Assembly: GCA_021292105.1 (NCBI GenBank)
Contig: CM037862.1
Coordinates: forward strand, 28,804,798-28,868,797
DNA length: 64,000 nt
Reading direction: 5' to 3'
Source: Anadara kagoshimensis
Taxonomy: Eukaryota; Mollusca; Bivalvia; Arcoida; Arcidae
The notes below the pieces were generated by a model, which was not told the origin of the DNA, ran no database searches, and saw only the letters and a list, made by a program, of their open reading frames with translations. Each line of letters opens with the position of its first letter. Position 1 is the first letter of the stretch. Shown here one piece after another: positions 11,301 to 21,115 of this stretch. Both the position numbers and the translations under genes were made by a program.

Positions 11301-14190
11301 AGTAGAATTCAACTGTTGTTTTAAACAGACGTGTGTACTTCGATTTCAATTACGAAACATACATGTAATATTAAGTAATCAAAAACAAACATACTAATCC
11401 ATGTCCGATCGCGAATCACAATCCAGAAGCAAAGTAAAAACTTTGGAATTGACAAGTTAGGTTAGACACGTGAACTTCCACCAGGGAAGTGAGGCCAGGT
11501 GCTCCGGAAGGGTAAGCACCTCCTCCTGTTTAGCTAGCTACACCCGCCACGTGTGTGATCAAAATTGTGTAAAAGGAACATGGTTATTTGGACGTCGAAT
11601 CTATCCAGGGCAATCCTGGACACAGAGACATCAAACTTATCAACAATACTGTGATGATAGCCATGATAAGTAACAAATTAAATTATAACTTACTTGGGTA
11701 CGGCGTGTGCTCCACAGTATGTAGACGATATACCTATTTGAACATTGTTTCTAGCTTTATGGATAACATTCAACATTTTGATCTCATTTTCTGCGTCCAA
11801 TCCGTACCCACTTTTACACTCAACAAACGTTGTTCCACATTTCTGCATACTCTTCAGGCGTTTTGTTAACGATGTCAACAGTTCCTCCTCTGAAGCTTTC
11901 CTGGTATGTTCCACGGTGTAATGTATTCCACCTCCGGCTTTATGTACCTCCATGTAAGTAGCCCCAGCTAACTAAATGTATGAAAAGAAAGTAGCTAACT
12001 AAATGTAATCAGCATAACATAAAGGGCAGAAGAAATTTGAAAGACATAATGCGACATTGGCTGATACTGTTACAACATAATGACCACCAACAACAGAAAA
12101 GTATCAGTTCATTCAAATTGTTAGTAAAATTAAATTCGGGTCAATAAATGTAATTTTTTGGTTTTGAAATCGAAAACCTATCATACTTTAATAATATTTT
12201 AGAATCTTACCTTCATTGCAAATTCATGAACTCTGTCTCCGGCCCAAACTGGATGTGTATGAGAGTCAACGAAGCCTGCAATGATCGACATTTCATTACG
12301 TAAATTAATTATATAATTCCCCACAGCATTATTAATACTATTACAATGCACATAATAAGCTTCATATACAATTTTAAAAATGGCATATGAAGCTGGGCAA
12401 CATTTTATCAAAATACGTATTTAATACATTTAGATATGATTACATATTATACCAGTGTTAATTTTACAGCATTAGACGACCGTTTCGGGACGCAATTCCT
12501 AATCGTGATCAGTAGTGCTTGGACCAAAGTTGTGATATCAAAATTTTTCAAGGGGGTTGAAAAATATCTTGATGACCAAAATACATAGAACCAAATTTAG
12601 CTAAGGGAATACTTTGCATGAGAGAGTATACCTTAGTTTTTGAGGATTTCCATGTTTGACTAACAGCATTAATTTATATTTTAGACAATAGTATATTTCT
12701 GACAATATACAAAAGTATTTCATACTAAATTTATGATATCCTCGGGGAAACATTTTGTGGAATTTTCCATCAAATGGTTCCAAATGTAAGGATCATTGGT
12801 TTATTGTTTGGTAAAATAAGTGTTATTGTATAATTTAAATGTACGTATTTATGTGTCATTGGTTATAACATAAGTTAGGTGGTTGGGACCTTTCAAAAAA
12901 CCGTCAAAATCGAAGGCAATTGATTTTCAAGAAAAATAACTTTGTGAATATATCACTTTGAAGTATTGTAAAACTTGAATACTTAAATGAAATGTGACAT
13001 GAAGATCATACTATAAACCTTTGCCAAATATAAATGTTTACAGTTATTTATAAATGATATCTTTGATTATCCAATTATTTTAATTAGCAAATCAACGAAG
13101 ATTTATACCTGGTACTACACATTTTCCGGAAGCATTTATCACTTTCTCCGCCACTACTTCTCTATAAGTCTTCTCCAAGTCGCTGTCGTGTCCAATATAT
13201 TCTATCATTCCATTTCTGTAAATATAAAAATGTATAACAATATTCATTGGATATCAGAGAATTCGAGAATAAATACGTTTTCGGCAAAGGTTTGTAGTGA
13301 TGGAATGATTGATTGAATGAAGTTTAAGGTCCCATTCAAGAATATTTAACTTTTTACGTTGGAAGTGCGCTCTGGGCAATATATGTTCAATGGGGATTCA
13401 CTAGCTAGCCTACTACGTCTGCCGTCGCAAGGGATAACGGTTTTTAAGGTCTCTTCCGAAGGACCCCGTGTGACTTTCATTCCTGAATGCCATAGGATTG
13501 GCAAAAACAGTCACTACCTATTTTCAAGTCTTGGCCATTCCACGCCAAAGGTCAGGGATCGAACACACGGCATTACATACACGAATCGAACACTCTACCA
13601 ACTGAGTTACATTGTGGTCCTAGTTTTACCTGAGATTATCAAGCTACACCATACAAGACACTATTAAAATGTTTGTGATTTGTGCAGTAGAAATATACAA
13701 CTAATGTTTGGATGCATGTATTTAGAATTTCTTTTTTAAAAGAAATTAATTACTTATTTAAACATGTAGAACTTTTAAATATCTATCAGTAAAATTTTAA
13801 TTTACTTTGTTTAAAGAAGATTGTAGCATTACAGATGTCACTTTCAGGACTAGCCATTGTCGACTTTTTTGACAATAAGGTCTACAATGTAGATTTAAAT
13901 GGTGCACCGAGTATTTACAGGCTGCAGTGTAAATGCCATATATGATCAAATTTTAAGAAACAAACAAACTGTCTGATGGCCACAATGTAATCTATTTAGT
14001 TCGATCAAACACATACCTTCATGAATATTCATAAATACCTGTTTACAAGAATGCTGATTCCTTCCGGATCTTTCCCGTCCAACGTCTGCACCGTTTGCAT
14101 TTCTTTCCCGCGTAAAACTGAGATTTTAGCATCTCTTCGAATCAGAACGACCTGCTTCGCGGATTTAATGAAAAGCTTGAATTTTACCAT
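8345..14190 (-). CDS. AMDHD1: imidazolonepropionase (AMDHD1), complete, 8 exons
   Basis: Hydrolyses 4-imidazolone-5-propionate to N-formimino-L-glutamate, the third step of histidine breakdown, in the cytosol. Coding exons on the minus strand: 14190-14039, 13215-13109, 12275-12211, 11971-11694, 10666-10441, 9840-9622, 9104-8944, 8432-8345. All junctions are GT..AG and all phases agree, giving 431 residues, close to the roughly 426 of vertebrate AMDHD1. Amidohydrolase features: HTHPVWAGDR with metal ligands His92 and His94, EVHKAGGGI substrate region, INFHGDELHP with His265, SHLEE with His288, and GSDFNPNAY with Asp339. The start at 14190 gives MVKFKLFIKSAKQVVLIRR, normal for the N-terminal beta domain. 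Introns hold SINEs, a G-family element (11375-11665) and a hammerhead-type element (12465-12765). No broken codon or missing catalytic residue was seen; the gene looks functional. Confidence 0.93.
8461..8637. repeat. tandem duplication, ~86-bp unit, in AMDHD1 last intron
   Basis: Two adjacent copies of a unit containing aacttgaaacatctaagct and cacagttggatatctccttt, differing at a few positions and in A/T run lengths. The second copy runs straight into the antisense SINE head at 8625-8705. Confidence 0.85.
8625..8705 (-). repeat. SINE head, antisense
   Basis: On the minus strand: gatggccgagtggtcaaaac (A box) followed by aggttcgaatac (B box). Only the tRNA-like head remains, inside the AMDHD1 last intron. 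Confidence 0.55.
11050..11205 (-). repeat. dispersed element family G, partial copy
   Basis: Contains gtgggtgtagctggctaaac, gagttcacgtgtttgac and ggattgtgcttt, the antisense of the family best preserved at 11375-11665 and 59945-60225. AMDHD1 intron 4. Confidence 0.6.
11375..11668 (+). repeat. dispersed element family G, near full length
   Basis: Order of landmarks: aatccatgtccga, ccagaagcaaagtaaaaact, gaacttccaccagggaagtg, ggtgctccggaagggtaagc, agctagctacacccgccacg, cagggcaatcctggacacag, catcaaacttatcaacaata. The same order recurs in at least ten other places here in either orientation. No coding capacity, no clear tRNA head; probably a non-autonomous DNA element or SINE-like sequence. Confidence 0.75.
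12465..12765 (-). repeat. hammerhead-bearing non-autonomous element, copy 1
   Basis: Shares about 300 bp with 32176-32445: agtagtgcttggaccaaa, ctttgcatgagaga, ccttagtttttgagga, gacaatagtatatttctgac and gatatcctcggg occur in the same order and spacing. On the minus strand the shared segment ends in a hammerhead-like module (12469-12518). Resembles terminal parts of Penelope-like elements or animal retrozymes, which are known to carry such ribozymes; that assignment is inference. Lies in AMDHD1 intron 2. Confidence 0.6.
12469..12518 (-). ncRNA. degenerate hammerhead ribozyme motif
   Basis: Minus strand: GCACTA, then a core broken by extra bases (CTGATCACGATTAGG in place of CTGATGAGG), then CCCGAAACGG, TCGTC, TAATGC. 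Stem I has one mismatch and the conserved CTGATGA box is interrupted, so cleavage activity is unlikely. It is the decayed sister of the motif at 32180-32223. Confidence 0.5.
13325..13625 (-). repeat. tRNA-derived SINE (family S2), antisense
   Basis: Shares cagggcaat or ctgggcaat, tttttaaggtctc, cgaaggacc, tttcattcctgaatg, ttcaagtcttgg and a tRNA-like end with the copy at 27745-27997. On the minus strand the head reads as an A box (taactcagttggtagagtg) and a B box (gttcgatccctgacc). AMDHD1 intron 1. Confidence 0.65.
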
Positions 14191-14250
14191 TATAAATATT
14201 TACAAGGAAATAATATTAAAGGCACAGTATAACAATACCTTGACACATAT

Positions 14251-14479
14251 ACAGTGCAGACATGTCGAAAGTTTAACACTGAGAAAACGTAAAGGAGTCG
14301 AAGCTCGGCTACCGAGTGGCGAAAATTAAAAAAAAACTAGTGGCAATTAAGCTGCCAAGAGATAGATAGTAGCTGCCGATAAGCTGTCGAGATATAGATA
14401 ACGAGGGGCGAAGATGAACTGCCGATTCAGTACCCATTCGTTAGCTTACTGATAAACTTTTGACAGGTCTGTAACTGTG
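14251..14479. repeat. MITE family A, copy A1
   Basis: Terminal inverted repeats: left has acagtgcagacatgtcgaaa and gtttaacactgag; the right end reversed has acagttacagacctgtcaaa. Internal landmarks: cgaagctcggct, accgagtgg, gataagctgtcgaga, cgattcagtac. Five more copies lie at 18.3, 35.6, 37.4, 43.4 and 43.7 kb. No coding capacity. It starts just upstream of the AMDHD1 start codon. Confidence 0.75.
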
Positions 14480-15401
14480 CATCTTAAACATTCAGGCCAA
14501 GAAACATTTTGTGTGTTTATGCTGACAAGATAAAATAACAGAGAGAGAAAGTTCTTGATTTTAAAAAATAATCTTTGGAACAGAATTAATCCTGGTTCAA
14601 GTTGTTCAAAGCTTAGTTAGAGTTTAGTATTATACATGAAACCATACTTAGCGGCATGTAACTAACTGATTTGCTAAGTATGATATTGATTGTTTTACTG
14701 TAATTTAACTTATCCTTGATGTAGAAATGGAAAGAGTTGAGTTGAGTAATGGTGTTTAACGTCCCAATAATATTTCACTTATATCGAGACATCGACATCA
14801 ATACAGAGGGCAGATTGATTTTAACATGGTATTTGGTAATTTTGAAATACATGTACATGTATATGACAAAAAGAAAGTTTTGATAGAAACGCTGAGGCGT
14901 ATCACTTTGGAATATAACGAACTTAATTATATGCAAAGCATTTTCGTAAGGAAATGTAAACACATTGTATATACCATAAGCAAACATAGACCGTCATTGT
15001 TTTTTGTCAACCGAAGTTACGTTAATTAACGAAAGGCCATATAACATATACACAGTCAATAGAATCAGCAAAAACACACAATTTGTCGGCCTTGGCCTTA
15101 ACTCTGAACTCCTGTGCTATCTTCAACTGAGACTTAATGATAAAATTAAGTCTTAAGTATGGAGGATCTAACCTGACATAATAAAGGTAACGATAAACAT
15201 CAGATAGTGAGAGACATATTGATATTGTGGCAAAAGTCGTTGTTATAAGTGTTGACATTTTTCAAATAAACCCACTTTAAAAGTTTAGCTTAAAGGAAAC
15301 ACGCACAGATTTATGCCTAAGTGAACCAGTTCAATAAATTAAACTTTAAACTAAGAAATACTGGGATCAAATCAAGAACTCTTTAAACATATATTACCTA
15401 C

Positions 15402-15552
15402 CCTCACTAAATTAAAGCCAATAGTACTAGTCGATAGTGTCTCAATATAATTGTAAACACGAGAATGTGAATCAAAAATGGTATTTTGCATAGGTATCGT
15501 TTTTAATGCAACAACATCCACTGCATAACTGCGCCATTCATTAAAAAAAACC

Positions 15553-15613
<61 letters not shown>

Positions 15614-16929
15614 ACCTTATGTTTCAAAATAGATCATATATCGCTAAGGAGAATATCATCGTTGTAAATGAGCAAAACAACAAGTCGTTGTGCAAAAAGG
15701 GTCCTGGGGCGAACCTCTTCTGTAGCACGATGGCAAGAAGTAAAATAAAATTTGCAGCACCCAATCCAAGAAAAGTCTGTAAAGCTCTAATAAATAAATA
15801 AAAAATGTAAAATATTCAGCAAAATGTTGCAAAGAATGCGATACTTATAGACAAAACCGGTTTTGAGACAAGTTTTTAAGTGTTAGTGTGTTTTCAGATG
15901 CAGAAGTATTAAAACGTTCATTGCATTTTTACTTCTGTATACCGATAAAGCAGTATTATGGTCGAAAATACGAAACATTATACTTCAACCTCGAAAATAC
16001 CAAATTCATACTATATTTGAATCTTATAACAACCAGAGTTAGATCGTTATATACCACTTGTTTCAATATCAACCCCTAAAACACGACTTTGGACAGTCTA
16101 AATAGGTTTACATGCATTATGCGTAACACCAGTAATATTAAGACGAACCATTTGTAAACACAGCTGGCTTTTCAGTCGTTACGGTTGTCATCTGTCGAGG
16201 TGTTGTTCTGTCATCAGCGCCATCTGTAAAAAAATACAAACAAAATGTCTAATCCGGAAGTGAAAACCGTGCATAAGTTTAATGCCCATAGTAAGCGTAC
16301 ATGTACGTATGAATCGAGAAATGATCATGGTAATCGATCTAACTATAATTAGAAATCATATTACCCATATCACAAATCACCCACGACAGATTCAGCTCGA
16401 CTTTAGTTACCATTCCCGTTGCGCTACGCATCACGGTATTCGTCGATACGTTATGAAGAGCACATGCATGTTATGTACACTATATGTGAAAAACGAATAC
16501 AAAATACGACTAAATATACATTTATACATGACCTTCTGTTCGGGCTATATTCGCAGTATCGTACTTCTCGCTTCTTCGCATCGATACGATGGCGAAAAAG
16601 CAAGGTTGCGATAAAGATGCGTATATACAAGTTTACCTTATTGAGATGAATACCGTGTTCTGTTAGGGCCAAATTTGCATCATCGCTCTTTTGAACCGAA
16701 AAAAGGTTTTGAAGGGAAAGAAGCAAACTTAGAAGGAGGAGAAGCTATAGTATTTTATAAATCTGCGTTATTGCAACTTCGCTTCTTCGACATCGTGTTT
16801 TCGCCAACCATTCGCTTTTTCGTACATGTCAAAGTAGAGATAAGGCAAATTTGGCCCTAACAGAACGCCGTATTCATGTTAATAAAGACATTCAATGTAT
16901 GTATCTTTCTTGAAGTACTGTTCGACTTG

Positions 16930-16986
<57 letters not shown>

Positions 16987-17324
16987 AAGAGAGGAGAGAG
17001 GAGAGACTTACCACAAGCTCTTGTTCTGTCATAATATACAATGTATTTGATTCCTGGCTGACACATCTGATTTAACTGCCATTTTCTGTAAACTATCAAC
17101 TGCTCAACTTCTGCATCTTTCAAAACAATTTCCCGCGTAGGATAACTTAATGTAATAATTGCACCTCGAACGCCTTCAAATATTATTCCGTCACATTGTC
17201 TGGTTTCACAATAGAATTTATACGATTCCGTACTTCTGCAGCACATAGAAGCTGCGTACGGTCTAGCATCAACTGCATACAAGTATAAACACATCGACAG
17301 AGTCAAACTTAAAAAGGTATCCAT
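15402..17324 (-). CDS. candidate small type I membrane protein, 4 exons (partial)
   Basis: Exon 1 (17324-17012) encodes a signal peptide (MDTFLSLTLSMCLYLYAVDA) and a Cys-rich ectodomain (CC, then YCETRQCDG, QMCQPG, RTRACG), ending at a strong GTAAGT donor. Exon 2 (16223 to about 16162) gives a Thr-rich stalk (DDRTTPRQMTTVTTEKPA). Exon 3 (15776-15715) gives a membrane segment (LGLGAANFILLLAIVLQK). Exon 4 (15528-15402) gives a tail with VYNYIETL and ends at a GTAGGT donor. Phases fit across all four, but the exon 2 donor (GTGTTT) and exon 3 donor (GTTCGC) are weak. A longer start at 17378 is possible. The ectodomain's last part loosely recalls a galactose-binding (SUEL-type) lectin fold, only a guess. 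No C-terminal exon was identified with confidence; 15260-15020 has an in-phase option. Confidence 0.42.
15554..15612. repeat. (AAT)n then poly-A tract
   Basis: Eight or so AAT units followed by about 36 A residues, between exons 3 and 4 of the membrane-protein candidate. Could be the tail of an inserted retroelement, but no body is visible next to it. Confidence 0.9.
16646..16877. repeat. MITE with ~32-bp terminal inverted repeats
   Basis: Left end atgaatacc, gttctgttagggccaaattt; the right end is its near-exact reverse complement (aaatttggccctaacagaac, then gtattcat). The interior is non-coding. It lies in intron 1 of the membrane-protein candidate. No second copy is seen in the window. Confidence 0.75.
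16931..17006. repeat. (GA)n microsatellite next to a splice donor
   Basis: GA dinucleotides and GAGAG variants stop five bases from the GTAAGT donor of exon 1 at 17011, so the first intron starts with a long CT tract on its own strand. Confidence 0.9.
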
Positions 17325-17469
17325 TTTGAATCGAGCAACAGACACGATTCTTAAAAGGCATCCGTCGTTCTTATCCAATGTTGCATTTGTTATGAAGGTT
17401 TACCGTAAAGCATGGACTAAGAATTGAAAAAATGGAGATATTAGACCCAATCGAAACTCGAGGCGGTTA

Positions 17470-17645
17470 GTATTAAAATGGTGGAGGAAACTGGAGTTTC
17501 CAGAGAAAACCATAGACCTTTGTAACCGAATTGACATACTTTTACAAAAAGAATCTGGGATTCAAACCCAGACGATGAAGGTTCTGTGATTATAAAGCAT
17601 GCGATTTTGGTCGCTCGTCTACCGAGGTCCCAAGTTTTACCCATT
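17470..17645 (-). repeat. SINE, antisense
   Basis: Contains ggaggaaactggagtttcca, gtaaccgaattgacatactt, a B box on the minus strand (gggtttgaatcccag) and an A-box remnant (ggtagacgagcgaccaaa). Same family as 5725-5862. Confidence 0.55.
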
Positions 17646-18318
17646 TAATTGGTTGGTAGATCCGCATATACCTGGGACTTGAACAATCCAGAAAAGATTC
17701 GATTAAATTTTAAAGGCATTATATCCCCCATTTAAAGACAGGTTTTAATCCGTTTTTGATTATTTCTACTTGGCATTTGTCGATAAGTGCCATTTTTAAT
17801 TTTTTTTTCAATACTTTATTTTTAAAATTTCTAAAAATAGAAATGACACAATTGTTATTTATCTTAAATCAATCAGTAAAGAACTTTGCATACACCAAAC
17901 TAGTACTTATAAAATAAGTGGACACAATGAATACAAAGAAACATAGAAATAATAAACTGCACGTCACCAAAGAACAAAGAGTTACAAAGAAGCAATGGTA
18001 AAATGGCCGTCAGTAGTTATGAAGCTCTACTACCATAAATTGTAACCATATAAATGCGTATATATAAATTGATTTAAAAATAAATTTAATTTTACATGAA
18101 TTTTATCTACAGTCCATATGAAAAGTTGAAATATCAAGTCCAGATTTTCAACTATGCCAGGTACCAGATTCCGATTATCTTATCAATTTCTTTCCAGATA
18201 CAAGCTAGAAATCTTTTAAACATTTTTTATCAACATACAAATTACATCCTCAGCTTGTCCTATTTTTTAAATAGGTCAACAACATAATTACTTATAATAT
18301 AGCGTTTATATATAGAAG

Positions 18319-18507
18319 TATACAGACCTGTCGAACGTTTAATACTGCGCTAATTAAAAGTCGAAGCCTGGCTGCCTAGTGGCACAGTATTAATAGGTAG
18401 TACAAAAAAGTTGACGAGGGATGGAAAACTGCTGCTGATAAGTTTCCAAAATATAGCTAACTAGCTAATTCTTTAGCTTAGTGTTAAACTTTCGACAGGT
18501 TTGTACA
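18319..18507. repeat. MITE family A, copy A2
   Basis: Ends: tacagacctgtcgaacgttt on the left; the reversed right end is gtacaaacctgtcgaaag. Internal landmarks tcgaagcctggctgcc and gataagtttccaaaatat match A1, A4 and A5. Confidence 0.75.
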
Positions 18508-19587
18508 CGTACTATAAAATCGAAATAAGAAGGATGGAACTTCTGGTTTTCCAGTCTCGTTAGAGTCTCATTTCCAACATACAGTGTATGTAACGCTGTT
18601 GAAAGTGTTAATGAAGTTAACAATTATGGTGGTCTCAAAAATATGTACTTTATTATAGGGTCTTCTGACAGTTAACGAAACATTTATCGAAATTCGGTAC
18701 GGGATCAGCATTCACAGTTGACTGTGGTCATGTCAGAAAATGCAATGGTCAAATATAGTTTAGATCCCGTGACACGGTTTAGAGACGACGATGACGGACA
18801 TTTTATACATTATTCTTTAACAAAGAATGGTATATGGTGTGTTTTTGAATTCCCAAGCATTACGTAAATATCGAGGTCAACGTTTTGGATAGCGTGGAGA
18901 TGGATAGCTTGTGTTATGTTTAAGTATAGAGTGTTATTTTTTCAATAACAAAAACAAGTGCCTGTGTGTGTTCTGTCGTGATATATTCTTCCGCATGCGA
19001 ACTCTGGTCCCTGTATTACACAGGTGCCCGGGGGATAGATTGATTGTTTAAAAATATAGCGTATCGCATAAAAGGTTGGTCACTTCAGATTTCTAAAAAC
19101 TCCACACCGCTAGGGAATCCCCTCCTAAAAATAAGTATGAATCAAACTGACCCGTTAAAAACCCTCCTTCAGAAAAATGTTTATTCTTCAAGAAAAATCA
19201 CGCTTTAACCAATACGGCCTCGTAAAATCCATTCTCCGGGCACCTGAAGTGAATTGTTATTCAATAATAAAACACGGCGCATGCTTCTTAATTTATTAAT
19301 AGAACTTGCTTTCACATATCAGTCAAGAGTATTTTACTTATATCGAAACGTTACCAGCTATAGATGAAGTCATGGTTTTTTTCCTTTGCAGAACACTAAG
19401 AACAAAGTGGTATGAGACATTGGTTTTAGGTATTTTTCTTCTTTTCATTTCTAATATTGCACATAATGTAATACCTGATACAGTAGTGATAAGAAACACG
19501 TATTTGAGTTCAACAGATCGACGCTTTTAATCAGTGTAAACAAAATATTAACAATTAGATGAGTTACACAATTGCTTTAACAAGACA

Positions 19588-19588
19588 C

Positions 19589-19633
<45 letters not shown>

Positions 19634-19634
19634 C
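19588..19634. repeat. (CAA)n microsatellite
   Basis: About 15 CAA trinucleotides. Confidence 0.95.
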
Positions 19635-20452
19635 CAAGAGAGCACATAATGTACGAAGGTTTAGATCAATTGTATACAAGTAGAGGTCCGATGGTCCTGA
19701 AATGTTCAAATGATAAAAATGACTAGTTTTAATTATATTATTTGGTGGATGGTGTAATGGTGTTCATTTTAAACATCTAGAATGCCTACATGACATGAAC
19801 TTTGATCAAAGAGACCCTATTCTTACTTCTAAGGTTACGACCTTGACCTAGTGGGCATTTCAAGAAAAGGTCACAACTGAAAACCAGATATCATTATCTG
19901 ATAAAAAGTCATAAACTTTATGAGATCAATGCCCTGATTTTTTACAAGCTTTGAAATGTTTGTAGCGAATTATCAAATTCTTTCATTTGTCAATAACAAA
20001 AAGAAACAAATCTTTCAAACCCATAAGCAATTAGCGACGAAATATTTGACATGAAAAGTTCGTATAGAAACAAACGTTGATTTTACTTAATGGATATGTG
20101 CTATGCTTTGCTGGATCAAACTGAGACTTTGTTTAGAATCATGCATGTGAAATAATATAAGGATATGTGGAAAGTATAGGGGACTCGAAATTAATTGGTT
20201 TGACCAATATGTTGCAATATGACTGTCACAAGCTGATATGAAATTCGGCTAGGTGAGGCGACAGCATGAGGTCTGATGGGTTTCCTAAGCAAAGTAGTGA
20301 ATATACAGTTTAACGCAATGACATGTAAGTGGTAATAATGGGACACACCAAGAACAAGAACGTGCTATCAAAACGCATGAAACGGGAAATGAAAAAAGAT
20401 GATAATGACAAGAACACATAAAACATATGAGTATTGATCAACTGTAATGGTG

Positions 20453-20684
20453 TACTGTAGATCACTTCTTTTCGCGAGTAGAAAATTTCGCGTCAACACC
20501 GTCTTGGACTTATTCGCAAATATTTGAATTCGCGTTTGGAATCTTATTGAATGCAACATATATATGTCAAAATAGAAATATCTGTGTGCTGCAAATATTC
20601 GCGTCATATTTGAATTCGCGAATAGGATGAGTCGCGAATTTACGCGAAAATAAATCTCTCGCGAAATAAAAGTGATCTACAGTA
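20453..20684. repeat. MITE with TACTGTAGATCACTT ends
   Basis: Left tactgtagatcacttctttt, right aaaagtgatctacagta, inverted; both ends followed inside by cgcga/tcgcg motifs. A fragment of the same family lies near 21440-21545 (gcgaaataaagtgatctaca). Relatives with a different first few bases lie at 50565 and 52595. Confidence 0.75.
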
Positions 20685-20737
20685 TGTGCAACAATGACTC
20701 AATTCCGTCATAGTAACATTTCATATTCCGTATTAGT

Positions 20738-20929
20738 TTATTCTAAATCGGATCCTCTAAATTGTCCTCCGATTCTACGGTAAACATCAATACCAGTCCA
20801 TGAACACGCATAGAAATCCCATAGTAGTATTCTATAGAAAAATGTGTTATCACTTCCAACTATCTGGTATTGCTTTTGGGGAAAACTTCCGACAGGTTCC
20901 AATATATATGACGCCATGATCAAAGTCAT
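20738..20929 (-). CDS. possible orphan terminal exon
   Basis: A 63-codon frame with even, protein-like composition (for example FYRILLWDFYACSWTGIDVY) closes with a stop that overlaps an AATAAA signal, and a plausible acceptor (ACTATTGTAG) sits about 15 bases before its first Met. It lies 190 bp downstream of the DEG/ENaC stop on the same strand, but its phase does not fit any channel exon. Unrecognised; either the last exon of another gene whose other exons I could not find, or a pseudogene piece. Confidence 0.25.
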   Translation of the reverse strand: MTLIMASYILEPVGSFPQKQYQIVGSDNTFFYRILLWDFYACSWTGIDVYRRIGGQFRGSDLE

Positions 20930-21115
20930 GTCATAGGCACTACAATAGTATTTATATTATTTAAAATGATTTAATATTTTATATATTAATCCACTCCCAA
21001 GTCAGTAATTGTATAATGTTTTGGAATGAAGTATTGTTTTAACTTGCATGTGTTTCTTTCGTGATTTTGAAGTATAAATAGATCTATTCCGGGGTCTTGG
21101 CACATTATTGGACTA

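Larger units (their letters stand above)
17646..20452. other. intergenic with scattered repeats
   Basis: No supported gene. Contains MITE A2, a (CAA)n tract, and near 19318-19370 the motif ttacttatatcgaaacgtta with ccagctatagatgaagt, a short block also found at 27765 and, eroded, near 9250, 14778 and 22735. Confidence 0.5.
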
